Assembly: GCF_001748085.1 (NCBI RefSeq) | Contig: NZ_BBZK01000007.1 | Location: 62,001 to 126,000 of the forward strand | DNA from: Streptomyces sp. TP-A0874 | GTDB lineage: Bacteria > Actinomycetota > Actinomycetes > Streptomycetales > Streptomycetaceae | Direction of reading: 5' to 3' | DNA length: 64,000 nucleotides | In this document: positions 33,581-42,809 of the stretch, in pieces | Numbering within the stretch: position 1 is the stretch's first letter | Layout: each line of letters begins with the position of its first letter | The notes under the pieces: generated by a model | What the model was told of the DNA's origin: nothing | The model's database searches: none | What the model saw: only the letters and a program-made list of their open reading frames with translations | Made by a program: the position numbers and the translations under genes

Positions 33581-34285
33581 GTGACTCGAGCCTCCCTGGA
33601 CAAGCAGCCGCAGGAAGTCGCCGCCATGTTCGACGACGTGGCGGCCCGGTACGACCTGACCAACGACGTGCTGTCGCTGGGCCAGGCCCGGCTCTGGCGG
33701 CGGGCGGTCGCCCGGGCCGTCGACGCCCGCCCGGCCGAGCGGGTGCTGGACCTCGCGGCCGGCACCGGCACCTCCGCCCTGCCGTTCGCGGCCACCGGCG
33801 CGCACGTCGTGCCCTGTGACTTCTCGCTCGGAATGCTGTCGGAGGGCAAGCGCCGCAACCCCCGGCTGCCGTTCGTCGCCGGGGACGCCACCCGGCTGCC
33901 GTTCGCCGACGGCGTGTTCGACGCGGTGACGATCTCCTTCGGGCTGCGGAACGTCCAGGCGACGGACGAGGCGCTGGCCGAACTGCTGCGGGTCACCCGG
34001 CCCGGCGGCAGGATCGTGATCTGCGAGTTCAGCCACCCGACCTGGGCCCCCTTCCGGACCGTCTACACCGAGTACCTGATGCGGGCGCTGCCCCCGGTGG
34101 CCACGGCGGTCAGCAGCAGCCCGGACGCCTACGTCTACCTCGCCGAGTCCATCCGCGCGTGGCCGGACCAGCCGGGGCTCGCCGGCCGGATGCAGCGCGC
34201 AGGGTGGACGAAGGTCGCCTGGCGCAACCTCAGCGGGGGCATCGTCGCGCTGCACCGCGGGCTGCGCGGACCGGCCGGGGACTGA
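33581..34285 (+). CDS. menG: Demethylmenaquinone methyltransferase (UbiE/MenG)
   Basis: A 234-residue SAM-dependent methyltransferase making the final C-methylation of demethylmenaquinone. Motif I is [16 protein letters not shown], followed by [12 protein letters not shown] and [20 protein letters not shown], then [20 protein letters not shown]. The N-terminal [18 protein letters not shown] is the UbiE signature. I chose the GTG at 33581, 9 bases after GGAG; a GTG at 33566 is also in frame. The asparaginase gene follows. Confidence 0.94.
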   Translation: MTRASLDKQPQEVAAMFDDVAARYDLTNDVLSLGQARLWRRAVARAVDARPAERVLDLAAGTGTSALPFAATGAHVVPCDFSLGMLSEGKRRNPRLPFVAGDATRLPFADGVFDAVTISFGLRNVQATDEALAELLRVTRPGGRIVICEFSHPTWAPFRTVYTEYLMRALPPVATAVSSSPDAYVYLAESIRAWPDQPGLAGRMQRAGWTKVAWRNLSGGIVALHRGLRGPAGD

Positions 34286-34363
34286 GTGGTCGCCCGGCCC
34301 GGGCCGGCGGAACACGCGGAGCGAGGGGGGAGGAACGAGGGTGCAGTGGAGAGCGGGGACGCA

Positions 34364-35362
34364 GTGAAGCGCATCGTGGTGGTCACCACCGGCGGCACCA
34401 TCGCCAGCCGCTGGCGGGGCACGGGGTACGCGGCCGAGGCGGCCGGGGCGGAGGTGCTGGGCGCCTCGGCCGTCCCCGAGGGGGTGCGGCCCGAGGTCGT
34501 GGACCTCTTCACCGTCAACAGCGCCCGACTGACCTCGGGCCACCAACTGCGGCTGGTCCGTGCGGTGCGGGAGGCGCTCAGCGACCCCTCGGTGGACGGG
34601 GTGGTCGTCACCCATGGGACGGACACCCTGGAGGAGTCGGCGTTCCTGCTCGACCTGTACCACGACGACCCCCGCCCGGTGGTCCTCACCGGCGCCCAAC
34701 TGCCGCTGGAGAACCCCGACAGCGACGCCGCCGGGAACCTCCACGACGCCCTGCTGACCGCCGCCGGCGTCCGCGACCTGGGGGTGGTGACCGCCTTCGC
34801 CGGCCGGATCCACGCCGCCCGCGGCACGGTGAAGACCCGGACGATCGGCTTGGACGCCTTCGCCGACCCCTCCGGGGCGCCGCTCGGCTCGGTCGTCTCC
34901 GGCCTGGTCGAGGTGGCCCGGCGGCCGTCCCGCGGCCGGCCGCTGGCCCTGCCGCCGACTGACGTCGAGCCGCCCCGTGTCGACATCGTGGTGCACCACC
35001 CCGACGCCGACCCGCTGCTGCTGCGCACCGCGGTGGACGCGGGTGCGGCGGGCCTGGTGCTGGTCGGCACCGGGGCGGGCAACGCGACGCCCGAGACCCG
35101 GGAGGCGGTGGCCGACGCCGTCTCCCGCGGGGTGCTGGTGGCGCTCACCACCCGGGTGCCGTCCGGGCCGGTCACCCCGATCTACACCGGGGGCGGGGCG
35201 GTCGACCTGATCGCCGCCGGCGCGGTACCGACCGGGACCCTCCGCGCGGGTCAGGCGCGGATCGCCGTACTGGCGGCGCTGATGTCCACCGCGGACCCGG
35301 AGGGGCGCCGGAGCACCCTGCACCGACTGGTCGAGCCGGGCGCCGGCGCCGCGGCCGCCTGA
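34364..35362 (+). CDS. L-asparaginase (type I/II bacterial family)
   Basis: Hydrolyses asparagine to aspartate and ammonia. About 332 residues. The first active-site motif is VVTTGGTIAS with the nucleophilic Thr near residue 11. The second is VVTHGTDTLEESAFLLDL with the Thr-Asp pair and Glu. GAGNATPETREAVADAV belongs to the smaller C-terminal domain. Starts at 34286 and 34346 are also possible; I favour the GTG at 34364 (VKRIVVVTTGG). No signal peptide is seen, so it is cytoplasmic. It probably has no link to the menaquinone genes around it. Confidence 0.9.
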   Translation: MKRIVVVTTGGTIASRWRGTGYAAEAAGAEVLGASAVPEGVRPEVVDLFTVNSARLTSGHQLRLVRAVREALSDPSVDGVVVTHGTDTLEESAFLLDLYHDDPRPVVLTGAQLPLENPDSDAAGNLHDALLTAAGVRDLGVVTAFAGRIHAARGTVKTRTIGLDAFADPSGAPLGSVVSGLVEVARRPSRGRPLALPPTDVEPPRVDIVVHHPDADPLLLRTAVDAGAAGLVLVGTGAGNATPETREAVADAVSRGVLVALTTRVPSGPVTPIYTGGGAVDLIAAGAVPTGTLRAGQARIAVLAALMSTADPEGRRSTLHRLVEPGAGAAAA

Positions 35363-35579
35363 CCCGCGGCCGCGCCCGGCACTCCTCGCCCGACGGCCCC
35401 GGGATGCCCGCTTCCTGAGGTGCCGTCGGGTGGCGGCCGGGCGCGCCGGTCCGCCGCCGCCACCATCCGGCCAACACGCCCCCGCCCACCATCCGGCCGG
35501 TCCGCGCATAGACTTGGCCCGTTCCCGTGCCGGCCGCCTCGCGCGGCCGTGCCCCGCCTCTCCGCCCGGGAGTACCGAC

Positions 35580-36881
35580 GTGACCGAGCCCGCCTCGACG
35601 AACGCAGCCGCTTCCGAGCGCAGCGCCGATGTGATCGTCGTAGGAGCCGGCCCTGCCGGCGCCGCCACCGCGTACCACCTCGCCCAGTACGGACTCGACG
35701 TGCTGCTGCTGGAGAAGACCGCCTTCCCGAGGGAGAAGGTCTGCGGCGACGGCCTCACCCCACGCGCCGTCAAACAGCTGGTCGCCATGGGTATCGACAT
35801 CTCCGAGGAGGCCGGCTGGCTGCGCAACCGCGGGTTGCGCATCATCGGCGGGGGGATGCGCCTGCAGCTCGACTGGCCGGCACTGGCCTCGTACCCGGAC
35901 TACGGTCTGGTCCGCAGGCGCGACGACTTCGACGAGCAGCTGGCCCGGCAGGCGCAGAAGGCCGGGGCGCGGCTGTACGAGCGGTGCAACGTGGGCGCGC
36001 CGATCGTCGACGAGCGGACCGGTCGGATCACCGGGGTGGAGGCGAAGCTGGGCCAGGAGAAGGCGCCGGTCTCCTTCCACGCGCCGCTCGTCATCGCTGC
36101 GGACGGCAACTCGACCAGGCTCTCCGTGGGGATGGGGCTGCACCGGCGGGAGGACCGGCCGATGGGGGTGGCTGTGCGGACGTACTTCACCACCCCTCGG
36201 CACGACGACGACTACCTCGAGTCCTGGCTGGAGCTGTGGGACCGGCGCGGTGAGCGGGACCGGCTGCTGCCGGGCTACGGCTGGATCTTCGGCATGGGCG
36301 ACGGCACCTCCAACGTCGGGCTGGGCGTCCTCGACTCCTCCGCCGCCTTCAAGGAGCTGAACTGGCGGGAGATCCTCAAGGCCTGGTGCGCCTCGATGCC
36401 CGAGGACTGGGGCTTCACCGAGGAGAACAGGACCGGCCCGATCCGGGGGGCCGCACTGCCGATGGCCTTCAACCGCCAGCCGCACTACACCAAGGGGCTG
36501 CTGCTCGTCGGTGACTCGGGCGGGATGGTCAACCCGTTCAACGGCGAGGGCATCGCCTACGCGATGGAGTCGGGGCAGATCGCGGCGGACGTCATCGTGC
36601 AGGCCCACGCCAGGCGGACCCCGCTCCAGCGCGAACGCGCCCTGCACACCTATCCGAAGATCCTCAAGGACACCTACGGCGGCTACTACACCCTGGGCCG
36701 CGCCTTCGTGAAGCTGATCGGCAACCCGAGGATCATGAAGCTGGCGGCCGAGCGGGGACTCAGCCATCCGCTGCTGATGCGGTTCACCCTCAAGCTGCTG
36801 GCCAACCTGACCGACCCGCAGGGCGGCGACGCGATGGACCGGGTCATCAACGGCCTCAGCAAGGTCGCCCCGAAGGCCTGA
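35580..36881 (+). CDS. Geranylgeranyl reductase family FAD-dependent oxidoreductase
   Basis: A 433-residue flavoprotein starting at the GTG at 35580 with GGAG 7 bases upstream. FAD motifs are VIVVGAGPAGAATAYHLAQY near residue 17 and GLLLVGDSGGMVNPFNGEGI near residue 308. FPREKVCGDGLTPRAVKQL and EGIAYAMESGQIAAD are family-specific. Homologues such as mycobacterial MenJ reduce a double bond in the menaquinone tail. Its place after the menaquinone genes and before nuo supports such a role, but other polyprenyl substrates are possible. Confidence 0.92.
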   Translation: MTEPASTNAAASERSADVIVVGAGPAGAATAYHLAQYGLDVLLLEKTAFPREKVCGDGLTPRAVKQLVAMGIDISEEAGWLRNRGLRIIGGGMRLQLDWPALASYPDYGLVRRRDDFDEQLARQAQKAGARLYERCNVGAPIVDERTGRITGVEAKLGQEKAPVSFHAPLVIAADGNSTRLSVGMGLHRREDRPMGVAVRTYFTTPRHDDDYLESWLELWDRRGERDRLLPGYGWIFGMGDGTSNVGLGVLDSSAAFKELNWREILKAWCASMPEDWGFTEENRTGPIRGAALPMAFNRQPHYTKGLLLVGDSGGMVNPFNGEGIAYAMESGQIAADVIVQAHARRTPLQRERALHTYPKILKDTYGGYYTLGRAFVKLIGNPRIMKLAAERGLSHPLLMRFTLKLLANLTDPQGGDAMDRVINGLSKVAPKA

Positions 36882-36918
36882 CCCTGGAACACATCGCCGC
36901 CCGCGGGCGGGCGGCGAG

Positions 36919-36958
36919 GGGCGGGCGGTCACCGGTAGTCGCCGGTGACCGCCCGCCC
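36919..36958. terminator. Bidirectional 17-base-pair terminator
   Basis: Perfect arms 36919-36935 and 36942-36958 with loop TAGTCG lie between the convergent reductase (stop 36881) and NlpC/P60 (stop 36987) genes. Confidence 0.88.
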
Positions 36959-36986
36959 GCTCTGTCCGCCGTGGAGGGCGTCAGCC

Positions 36987-37823
36987 TCAGAGCACCCGCC
37001 GCGCCGAGGTGGGCGGGGAGTAGCTGAGGTCCTGTTTGACGACGCCCTTGCCGGGGTTAGCGGCGTCGATGTACTGGCCGTCGCCGACGTAGACGGCCAC
37101 GTGGTACGCGCTGCCGGTGCCGCCCCAGAAGAGCAGGTCGCCGGGGAGCAGCGAGTCGAGGGAGACCGGGGTGCCGACGGTCGACTGGTCCTGGGAGACC
37201 CGGGGCAGCTCCACGCCGACGGTCCGGAACGCTGCCTGGGTGAGGCCCGAGCAGTCGTAGGCGCTGGGGCCGGTGGCGCCCAGCACGTAGGCCTTGCCCA
37301 GCTGGGACTCGAGGAAGGCGAGCACGCTGGCGGCGCTGTCCGTGGCGGTGGCCGCGGTCTTGGCGGCGGTGGTGGTCGCGGTCTTGGCTGCGCCGTCCAA
37401 CGCGGGACGTGCGGTGCTGCGGGAGGCGCGCTCCGCGGCGCGCTGCTCCTCGGCCCCGGCCTGCTCCGCGCGCCGTTGGGCGGCCTTGCGGGCGGCCTGC
37501 TCGGCCTTCTTCCCGGCGGACTCCTTCGCCGACTTGCGGGCCGCGGCGGCCGTCGTCCGCTGCTGGTCCCGCAGGTCGTAGTCGAGTGCGGCCCGCAGGG
37601 TCGCGTCCGAGGAGCGCTGGGCGGCCTCGGAGACCGAGCCGTTGAGCGCCGGGACCTCCGCGACCTGGGCGGCGGCGGACTCGGAGGGGGTGAGCGAGGA
37701 GGCGAACGCGGCCGAAGCGGCCAGGGTGCCGAGGACTCCAGTGGCGACACCGGCACGCAGTCCCCAGACCGACGCCCGGCTCCGGGGTTTCCGGTGTTTT
37801 GCTGAATGAGCGGCCTTTGACAT
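36987..37823 (-). CDS. Secreted NlpC/P60 (C40) cell-wall peptidase
   Basis: A 278-residue exported enzyme that cuts peptide stems in peptidoglycan. The N-terminal region has a basic stretch (KHRKPRSR) and hydrophobic core (GVATGVLGTLAASAAFA) as signal peptide. The middle (about residues 50-150) is an Ala/Lys/Arg/Glu-rich coiled coil. The NlpC/P60 domain has YDCSGLTQAAF with the catalytic Cys, then AYHVAVYVGDGQYIDA with the catalytic His. The gene has a long leader (over 170 bases), common for Streptomyces wall hydrolases. I could not confirm a known riboswitch in it. Confidence 0.93.
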   Translation of the reverse strand: MSKAAHSAKHRKPRSRASVWGLRAGVATGVLGTLAASAAFASSLTPSESAAAQVAEVPALNGSVSEAAQRSSDATLRAALDYDLRDQQRTTAAAARKSAKESAGKKAEQAARKAAQRRAEQAGAEEQRAAERASRSTARPALDGAAKTATTTAAKTAATATDSAASVLAFLESQLGKAYVLGATGPSAYDCSGLTQAAFRTVGVELPRVSQDQSTVGTPVSLDSLLPGDLLFWGGTGSAYHVAVYVGDGQYIDAANPGKGVVKQDLSYSPPTSARRVL

Positions 37824-38570
37824 GGCTATGTGGCTATCAGGGCGGCATGGTTCCGTTCAAGGAAGTGGAATCGCTCACAATTGATGCGTACGCGTCGAGA
37901 CAGGGGGCCGTCGAGCATCCGCGGCCGGAACTGTGCGACCGTCAGCTTTTCCCAACTCCGCCCGGCGTCGGGCTTTTCCGGGATCTTCGACGGATTCTCC
38001 CGGCGCATATCACCGGCCGCGTTATGTGGCCAACCAACGAATTTCCGAACACGAGGGCGACGTGGCGGAACTCACCGTTTGCCGCGCAACCAGCCGTGCG
38101 GCCTAAACGGCGCGCTGGATTCCCCGCCTCCGTCCGGGCCGTCGCATCCCGCCGGGGGTGATACCGCGCTTTCGGTATCCGGTTCCGCCGGCGGGCGCGG
38201 GTCCGGGCGGGCGTCGGAACGCGGAACGGCCGGGGCGGTGATTCGGGGGTTTTCCCCTCGCTCGACCGGGCCGAGTGGTGAACCACCCGGTCCGGTGGGC
38301 CCGGCGGGGCGCCCGGGGGCCGCCGGTCCGCCGGAACCGAGCGCTCCGCGGCGGTGCCCGGAGCGCCCCGCAGGCGCCTCCGGACCGTCGGCGGTTCCGA
38401 CCCGGAAGGGCGGCCGCCACCGCCGTCCACGGGCTCGTTCCGGGCTGCGGAAGGGTCCGACGGCGGCCGAGGATCGTTATCACCCCGTGCTGTCCAAGTC
38501 CAATTTGTCTGGAGCAGCTTTGGGTTGATAACAGAAGCCCCCTCTGTGACCAGCGAAAACTCCATCGCTT

Positions 38571-38585
38571 GTCACCTCTGGTGAC
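38571..38585. promoter_or_regulatory. Palindrome GTCACC-TCT-GGTGAC upstream of nuoA
   Basis: Perfect 6-base arms with a 3-base centre, about 140 bases upstream of the nuo promoter. It is a candidate binding site for a dimeric regulator that I cannot name. Confidence 0.35.
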
Positions 38586-38719
38586 TACTCTGCCGCTTCG
38601 CGTATGAAGATCACCGCTCATCCGACTTTTGGATCCTTGGGCTGGTGGTGGAGATCACAAGATCGGAGTCGCACCCCGTGTCGCAGCTCACAGACCCGGA
38701 GGCATAGGATGTCGGCGAC

Positions 38720-38748
38720 TTGGGCTTGTGAACTGCCTCACATAGACG
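38720..38748 (+). promoter_or_regulatory. nuo promoter with Rex-type operator in the spacer
   Basis: TTGGGC (38720-38725) and TAGACG (38743-38748) are spaced by 17 bases. The spacer contains TGTGAACTGCCTCACA (38727-38742), which differs at one position from the S. coelicolor Rex consensus TGTGAACNNNTTCACA. Rex binds when NAD+/NADH is high and leaves DNA when NADH builds up. Occupancy of the spacer would block RNA polymerase. The -10 fits TANNNT poorly; a second candidate -10 (TAGGAT, 38705-38710) lies just upstream. Confidence 0.72.
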
Positions 38749-38811
38749 CGATCTTCGTGAGTCGGGGCACACGCCACCGACAGGCACCGTCGACTGGAAG
38801 GAGCGAGGAGC

Positions 38812-39171
38812 GTGAACGCCTATGCGCCCATCCTCGTGCTCGGCGCCCTCGGGGCAGGCTTCGCGATCTTCTCCGTGGTCATGGCCGCGCTGGTCGGTCC
38901 GAAGCGCTACAACCGGGCGAAACTCGAAGCCTACGAGTGCGGAATCGAGCCGACCCCGCAACCGGCCGGCGGCGGTCGATTCCCGATCAAGTACTACCTG
39001 ACGGCGATGCTCTTCATCATCTTCGATATCGAGATCGTCTTCCTCTATCCCTGGGCCGTTTCCTTCGACGCCCTGGGGCTCTTCGGGCTCGTGGAGATGC
39101 TGCTCTTCGTGCTCACCGTCTTCGTCGCCTACGCCTATGTCTGGCGCCGTGGCGGGCTGGAATGGGACTAG
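38812..39171 (+). CDS. nuoA: NADH-quinone oxidoreductase subunit A
   Basis: A 119-residue membrane subunit of complex I with three helices. The conserved cytoplasmic loop is [15 protein letters not shown], containing the cysteine that reports the active/deactive state in other organisms, followed by [19 protein letters not shown]. It starts at a GTG with AGGAG upstream and is the first gene of the nuo operon, 64 bases after the proposed promoter -10. Confidence 0.96.
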   Translation: MNAYAPILVLGALGAGFAIFSVVMAALVGPKRYNRAKLEAYECGIEPTPQPAGGGRFPIKYYLTAMLFIIFDIEIVFLYPWAVSFDALGLFGLVEMLLFVLTVFVAYAYVWRRGGLEWD

Positions 39172-39199
39172 GGGCCGGGGACTAGGGAGAGGCACTGAA

Positions 39200-39754
39200 A
39201 TGGGTATCGAAGAGAAGCTTCCGAGCGGATTTCTGCTCACCACCGTCGAACAGGCCGCGGGCTGGGTCCGCAAGTCCTCGATGTTCCCGGCCACTTTCGG
39301 GTTGGCCTGCTGCGCCATCGAGATGATGACCACCGGCGCCGGCCGCTACGACCTCGCCCGCTTCGGCATGGAGGTCTTCCGCGGCTCGCCCCGCCAGGCG
39401 GACCTGATGATCGTCGCCGGCCGGGTGAGCCAGAAGATGGCTCCCGTCCTGCGGCAGGTCTACGACCAGATGCCGAACCCCAAGTGGGTCATCTCCATGG
39501 GGGTCTGCGCCTCCAGCGGCGGCATGTTCAACAACTACGCGATCGTGCAGGGCGTCGACCACGTCGTACCGGTCGACATCTACCTGCCCGGCTGCCCGCC
39601 GCGCCCCGAGATGCTGCTGGACGCGATCCTCAAGCTCCACGAGAAGGTCCGCCACGGGAAGCTCGGCGTCAACCGCGAGGCCGCGGCCCGGGAGGCGGAG
39701 GAGGCGGCGCGCAAGGCACTGCCGACGATCGAGATGAAGGGGCTGCTCCGGTGA
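39200..39754 (+). CDS. nuoB: NADH-quinone oxidoreductase subunit B
   Basis: A 184-residue peripheral-arm subunit that holds cluster N2, the last iron-sulfur centre before quinone. Adjacent cysteines are in [10 protein letters not shown]; further ligands in [11 protein letters not shown] and [13 protein letters not shown] chose the ATG at 39200 ([15 protein letters not shown]); an earlier in-frame start would overlap nuoA. The C-terminal tail is Ala/Glu-rich. Confidence 0.97.
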   Translation: MGIEEKLPSGFLLTTVEQAAGWVRKSSMFPATFGLACCAIEMMTTGAGRYDLARFGMEVFRGSPRQADLMIVAGRVSQKMAPVLRQVYDQMPNPKWVISMGVCASSGGMFNNYAIVQGVDHVVPVDIYLPGCPPRPEMLLDAILKLHEKVRHGKLGVNREAAAREAEEAARKALPTIEMKGLLR

Positions 39755-39845
39755 GCGGCGTACGCGGGACCGGCCCGCGGCGGACGGCGGCGGGATCCGC
39801 GGCCGGGCGCCGGTCGGGCGGAGCAGTGAAGGAAAGGGGTGCTCG

Positions 39846-40595
39846 GTGAGCGAGGGCCGTAACAGCGTCAGCCCGGACCAGGGTCCGGACCAGGGCCCGG
39901 ACGCCAACAACCTCCCGGGCCAGCGCGGCGACGTGACCGAGGTCATCGGGACCCGCCGCGGCATGTTCGGCGCCAGCCACGGCGGCGACACCTCCGGCTA
40001 CGGCGGGCTCGTCCGCACCGTGCGGATGCCCGGTGCCTCCGCCCGCCCCTACGGGGGCTGGTTCGACGAGGTCGCCGACGAACTGGAGGGCGCGCTGGAG
40101 GAACAGGGCCTGGTGCCCGAGAGCGTCATCCTGAAGACCGTCGTCGACCGCGGTGAGCTCACCTTCCAGTTGGAGCGCGAGCACCTCCGGCAGGTCGCCA
40201 GGACCCTGCGGGACGACCCCGCGCTCCGCTTCGAGCTGTGCACCGGCGTCAGCGCCGTCCACTTCCCCGAGGACGCGGGCCGCGAACTGCACGCCGTCTA
40301 CCACCTCCGGTCGATCACCCACAACCGGCTGATCCGCCTGGAAGTGACCGCTCCGGACAGCGATCCTCACCTGCCCTCACTGGTCGAGATCTACCCGACC
40401 AACGACTGGCACGAGCGCGAGGCCTACGACTTCTTCGGTCTGATCTTCGACGGCCACCCGGCGCTCACCCGGATCATGATGCCCGACGACTGGCAGGGCT
40501 TCCCGCAGCGCAAGGACTACCCGCTCGGCGGCATCCCCGTCGAGTACAAGGGCGCCCAGATCCCGGCGCCCGACCAGCGGAGGTCGTACACCTGA
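39846..40595 (+). CDS. nuoC: NADH-quinone oxidoreductase subunit C
   Basis: A 249-residue soluble subunit of the connecting arm, separate from NuoD (fused in E. coli). The first 65 residues are polar and variable, with a short DQGPDQGPD repeat. The core ends with [20 protein letters not shown], then [20 protein letters not shown], the family signature. It starts at a GTG after a 91-base gap. Confidence 0.96.
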   Translation: MSEGRNSVSPDQGPDQGPDANNLPGQRGDVTEVIGTRRGMFGASHGGDTSGYGGLVRTVRMPGASARPYGGWFDEVADELEGALEEQGLVPESVILKTVVDRGELTFQLEREHLRQVARTLRDDPALRFELCTGVSAVHFPEDAGRELHAVYHLRSITHNRLIRLEVTAPDSDPHLPSLVEIYPTNDWHEREAYDFFGLIFDGHPALTRIMMPDDWQGFPQRKDYPLGGIPVEYKGAQIPAPDQRRSYT

Positions 40596-40689
40596 TGGCG
40601 CACTTCACCGGGGCCCGACCCCCGCACCCCCGGCCGCGAGCCCTCACCCGGCGCGGCCACTCGGCACCGGACCCGCGAGGAGGAGCCCG

Positions 40690-42012
40690 ATGAACACCTC
40701 GCAAGCGCAGCAGCGCGAGACGACGGAAGGCACCGTCTACACCGTCACCGGCGGAGACTGGGGCGAGGTCGCCGAGGCCGCCGCCCGCGCCGACGACGAG
40801 CGCATCATCGTCAACATGGGCCCGCAGCACCCGTCCACCCACGGCGTGCTCCGGCTCATCCTGGAGATCGACGGTGAGACGGTCACCGAAGCCCGGTGCG
40901 GTATCGGCTACCTGCACACCGGTATCGAGAAGAACCTCGAGTACCGGACCTGGACGCAGGGCACCACCTTCGTCACACGCATGGACTACCTCACGCCGTT
41001 CTTCAACGAGACGGCGTACTGCATGGGCGTGGAGAAACTGCTCGGCATCGAGGAGGACGTCCCCGAGCGGGCCAACGTCATCCGGGTGCTGATGATGGAG
41101 CTGAACCGGATCTCCTCCCACCTGGTGGCGCTCGCCACCGGCGGTATGGAGCTCGGCGCCACGACGATCATGATCTACGGGTTCCGGGACCGCGAACTCG
41201 TCCTCGACCTGTTCGAGCTGATCACCGGTCTGCGGATGAACCACGCCTACATCCGCCCCGGCGGCCTCGCCCAGGACCTGCCGCCCGGCGCGGTCGACGC
41301 CGTCCGCGACTTCGTCAAGAAGATGCGGAAGAACCTGGCCGAGTACGACGCGCTCGCCACCGGCAACCCGATCTTCAAGGCCCGCCTGCAGGACATCGGG
41401 TACCTCGACCTCACCGGCTGCATGGCGCTGGGGGCCACCGGTCCGGTCCTCCGCTCCGCCGGCCTCCCGCAGGACCTGCGGAAGTCCAACCCCTACTGCG
41501 GCTACGAGAGTTACGACTTCGAGGTGCCGACCACCGACACCTGCGACTCCTACGGCCGCTTCCTGATCCGGCTGGAGGAGATGCGGCAGTCGCTGCGCAT
41601 CGTCGAGCAGTGCCTGGACAAGCTGGAGCCCGGGCCCGTGATGGTCGGCGACAAGAAGATCGCCTGGCCCGCCCAACTGGCCCTCGGCCCGGACGGACTC
41701 GGCAACTCGCTGGACCACATCAAGAACATCATGGGCACCTCGATGGAGGCGCTCATCCACCACTTCAAGCTGGTCACCGAGGGCTTTCGGGTGCCCCCGG
41801 GCCAGGTGTACACGGCGGTGGAGTCCCCCAAGGGGGAGCTCGGCGTGCACATGGTCAGCGACGGCGGCACCCGGCCCTACCGGGTCCACTTCCGGGACCC
41901 GTCCTTCACCAACCTGCAGGCCATGGCGGCGATGTGCGAGGGCGGCCAGGTGGCCGACGTCATCGTCGCAGTCGCATCCATCGACCCCGTGATGGGAGGC
42001 GTCGACCGGTGA
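40690..42012 (+). CDS. nuoD: NADH-quinone oxidoreductase subunit D
   Basis: A 440-residue subunit descended from the large subunit of NiFe hydrogenases; it forms the quinone pocket with NuoB. Diagnostic blocks are [20 protein letters not shown] with the quinone-site His, [16 protein letters not shown], and HVVAL-like [17 protein letters not shown]-terminal DPVMGGVDR is typical. The stop overlaps the nuoE GTG. Confidence 0.98.
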   Translation: MNTSQAQQRETTEGTVYTVTGGDWGEVAEAAARADDERIIVNMGPQHPSTHGVLRLILEIDGETVTEARCGIGYLHTGIEKNLEYRTWTQGTTFVTRMDYLTPFFNETAYCMGVEKLLGIEEDVPERANVIRVLMMELNRISSHLVALATGGMELGATTIMIYGFRDRELVLDLFELITGLRMNHAYIRPGGLAQDLPPGAVDAVRDFVKKMRKNLAEYDALATGNPIFKARLQDIGYLDLTGCMALGATGPVLRSAGLPQDLRKSNPYCGYESYDFEVPTTDTCDSYGRFLIRLEEMRQSLRIVEQCLDKLEPGPVMVGDKKIAWPAQLALGPDGLGNSLDHIKNIMGTSMEALIHHFKLVTEGFRVPPGQVYTAVESPKGELGVHMVSDGGTRPYRVHFRDPSFTNLQAMAAMCEGGQVADVIVAVASIDPVMGGVDR

Positions 42013-42809
42013 CAGACGTCAGTTTGGGGATGCCGCAGCTCCCCGCGCCCGACTTCCCCGCCGAGGTGCGCGCCCGGCTCCAGAAGGACGCGGAGGAGGT
42101 GATCGCCCGCTACCCCGACAGCCGCTCCGCGCTGCTGCCGCTGCTGCACCTGGTGCAGTCCGAGGAAGGGCACGTCAGCCGCACCGGCATCCGGTTCTGC
42201 GCCGAGGTGCTGGACCTCACCACCGCCGAGGTCAGCGCGGTCGCCACCTTCTACACGATGTACCGGCGCAAGCCCTCCGGCGACTACCAGGTCGGCGTCT
42301 GCACCAACACCCTCTGCGCGGTGATGGGCGGCGACGCCATCTTCGAGGCGCTCCAGGAGCACCTGCGGGTCGGAAACAACGAGACCACCGAGGACGGCAA
42401 GGTCACGCTAGAGCACATCGAGTGCAACGCCGCCTGCGACTTCGCCCCGGTCGTGATGGTCAACTGGGAGTTCTTCGACAACCAGACGGTCGAGTCGGCC
42501 AAGCAACTCGTGGACGAACTGCGCGCCGGCCGGAGCGTCGAGCCCACCCGCGGCGCGCCGCTGTGCACGTACAAGGAGACCGCGAGGATCCTGGCCGGCT
42601 TCCCCGACCCGCGGCCCGGTGCGGTCGAGGCGTCCGGCGGCGCCGGCCCCGCCTCACTCGTCGGACTGCGGCTCGCCAAGGGCGAGACCGCGCCGGCCAA
42701 GGTGGTGCCGCCGCGCGGCGAGACCGACCCGGCGGGCGGGGACGAGCAGACGTCGGCGTCCGAGCCGCAGCAGTCGGCCGGACCCGCGACCGAGGACGGT
42801 GAACGATGA
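42009..42809 (+). CDS. nuoE: NADH-quinone oxidoreductase subunit E
   Basis: A 266-residue subunit of the NADH-oxidising module with a 2Fe-2S cluster (N1a). Ligands are in CTNTLC and [11 protein letters not shown]. The thioredoxin-like domain covers about residues 20-190. The last 70 or so residues are an Ala/Pro/Glu-rich tail absent from the 166-residue E. coli protein. It starts at the GTG overlapping the nuoD stop; the stop overlaps the nuoF ATG. Confidence 0.96.
   Translation: MTDVSLGMPQLPAPDFPAEVRARLQKDAEEVIARYPDSRSALLPLLHLVQSEEGHVSRTGIRFCAEVLDLTTAEVSAVATFYTMYRRKPSGDYQVGVCTNTLCAVMGGDAIFEALQEHLRVGNNETTEDGKVTLEHIECNAACDFAPVVMVNWEFFDNQTVESAKQLVDELRAGRSVEPTRGAPLCTYKETARILAGFPDPRPGAVEASGGAGPASLVGLRLAKGETAPAKVVPPRGETDPAGGDEQTSASEPQQSAGPATEDGER

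Larger units (their letters stand above)
37824..38811. other. 988-base intergenic region between NlpC/P60 and nuoA
   Basis: No convincing gene on either strand; the many short frames here have no ribosome site or sensible composition. From left to right it holds the NlpC/P60 leader and promoter, a GATACCG/CGGTATC hairpin (38160-38179), a very GC-rich stretch (about 38180-38460), an A/T-richer stretch with GTTGATAACA (38525-38534), a GTCACC-TCT-GGTGAC palindrome (38571-38585), and the nuo promoter with Rex-like operator (38720-38748). Confidence 0.6.

Noticed and set aside
37824..38330. A c-di-AMP (ydaO) riboswitch in the NlpC/P60 leader
   Set aside because: The gene type and long leader suggested it, but I could not find the conserved GGUGAAUC and CCGACAGCU-like blocks in order. 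A covariance search (Rfam RF00379) would decide.
37830..38565. Several open frames of 100-230 codons in the gap before nuoA
   Set aside because: They overlap each other on both strands, are Arg/Pro/Gly-rich, and have no ribosome sites; they reflect GC bias.
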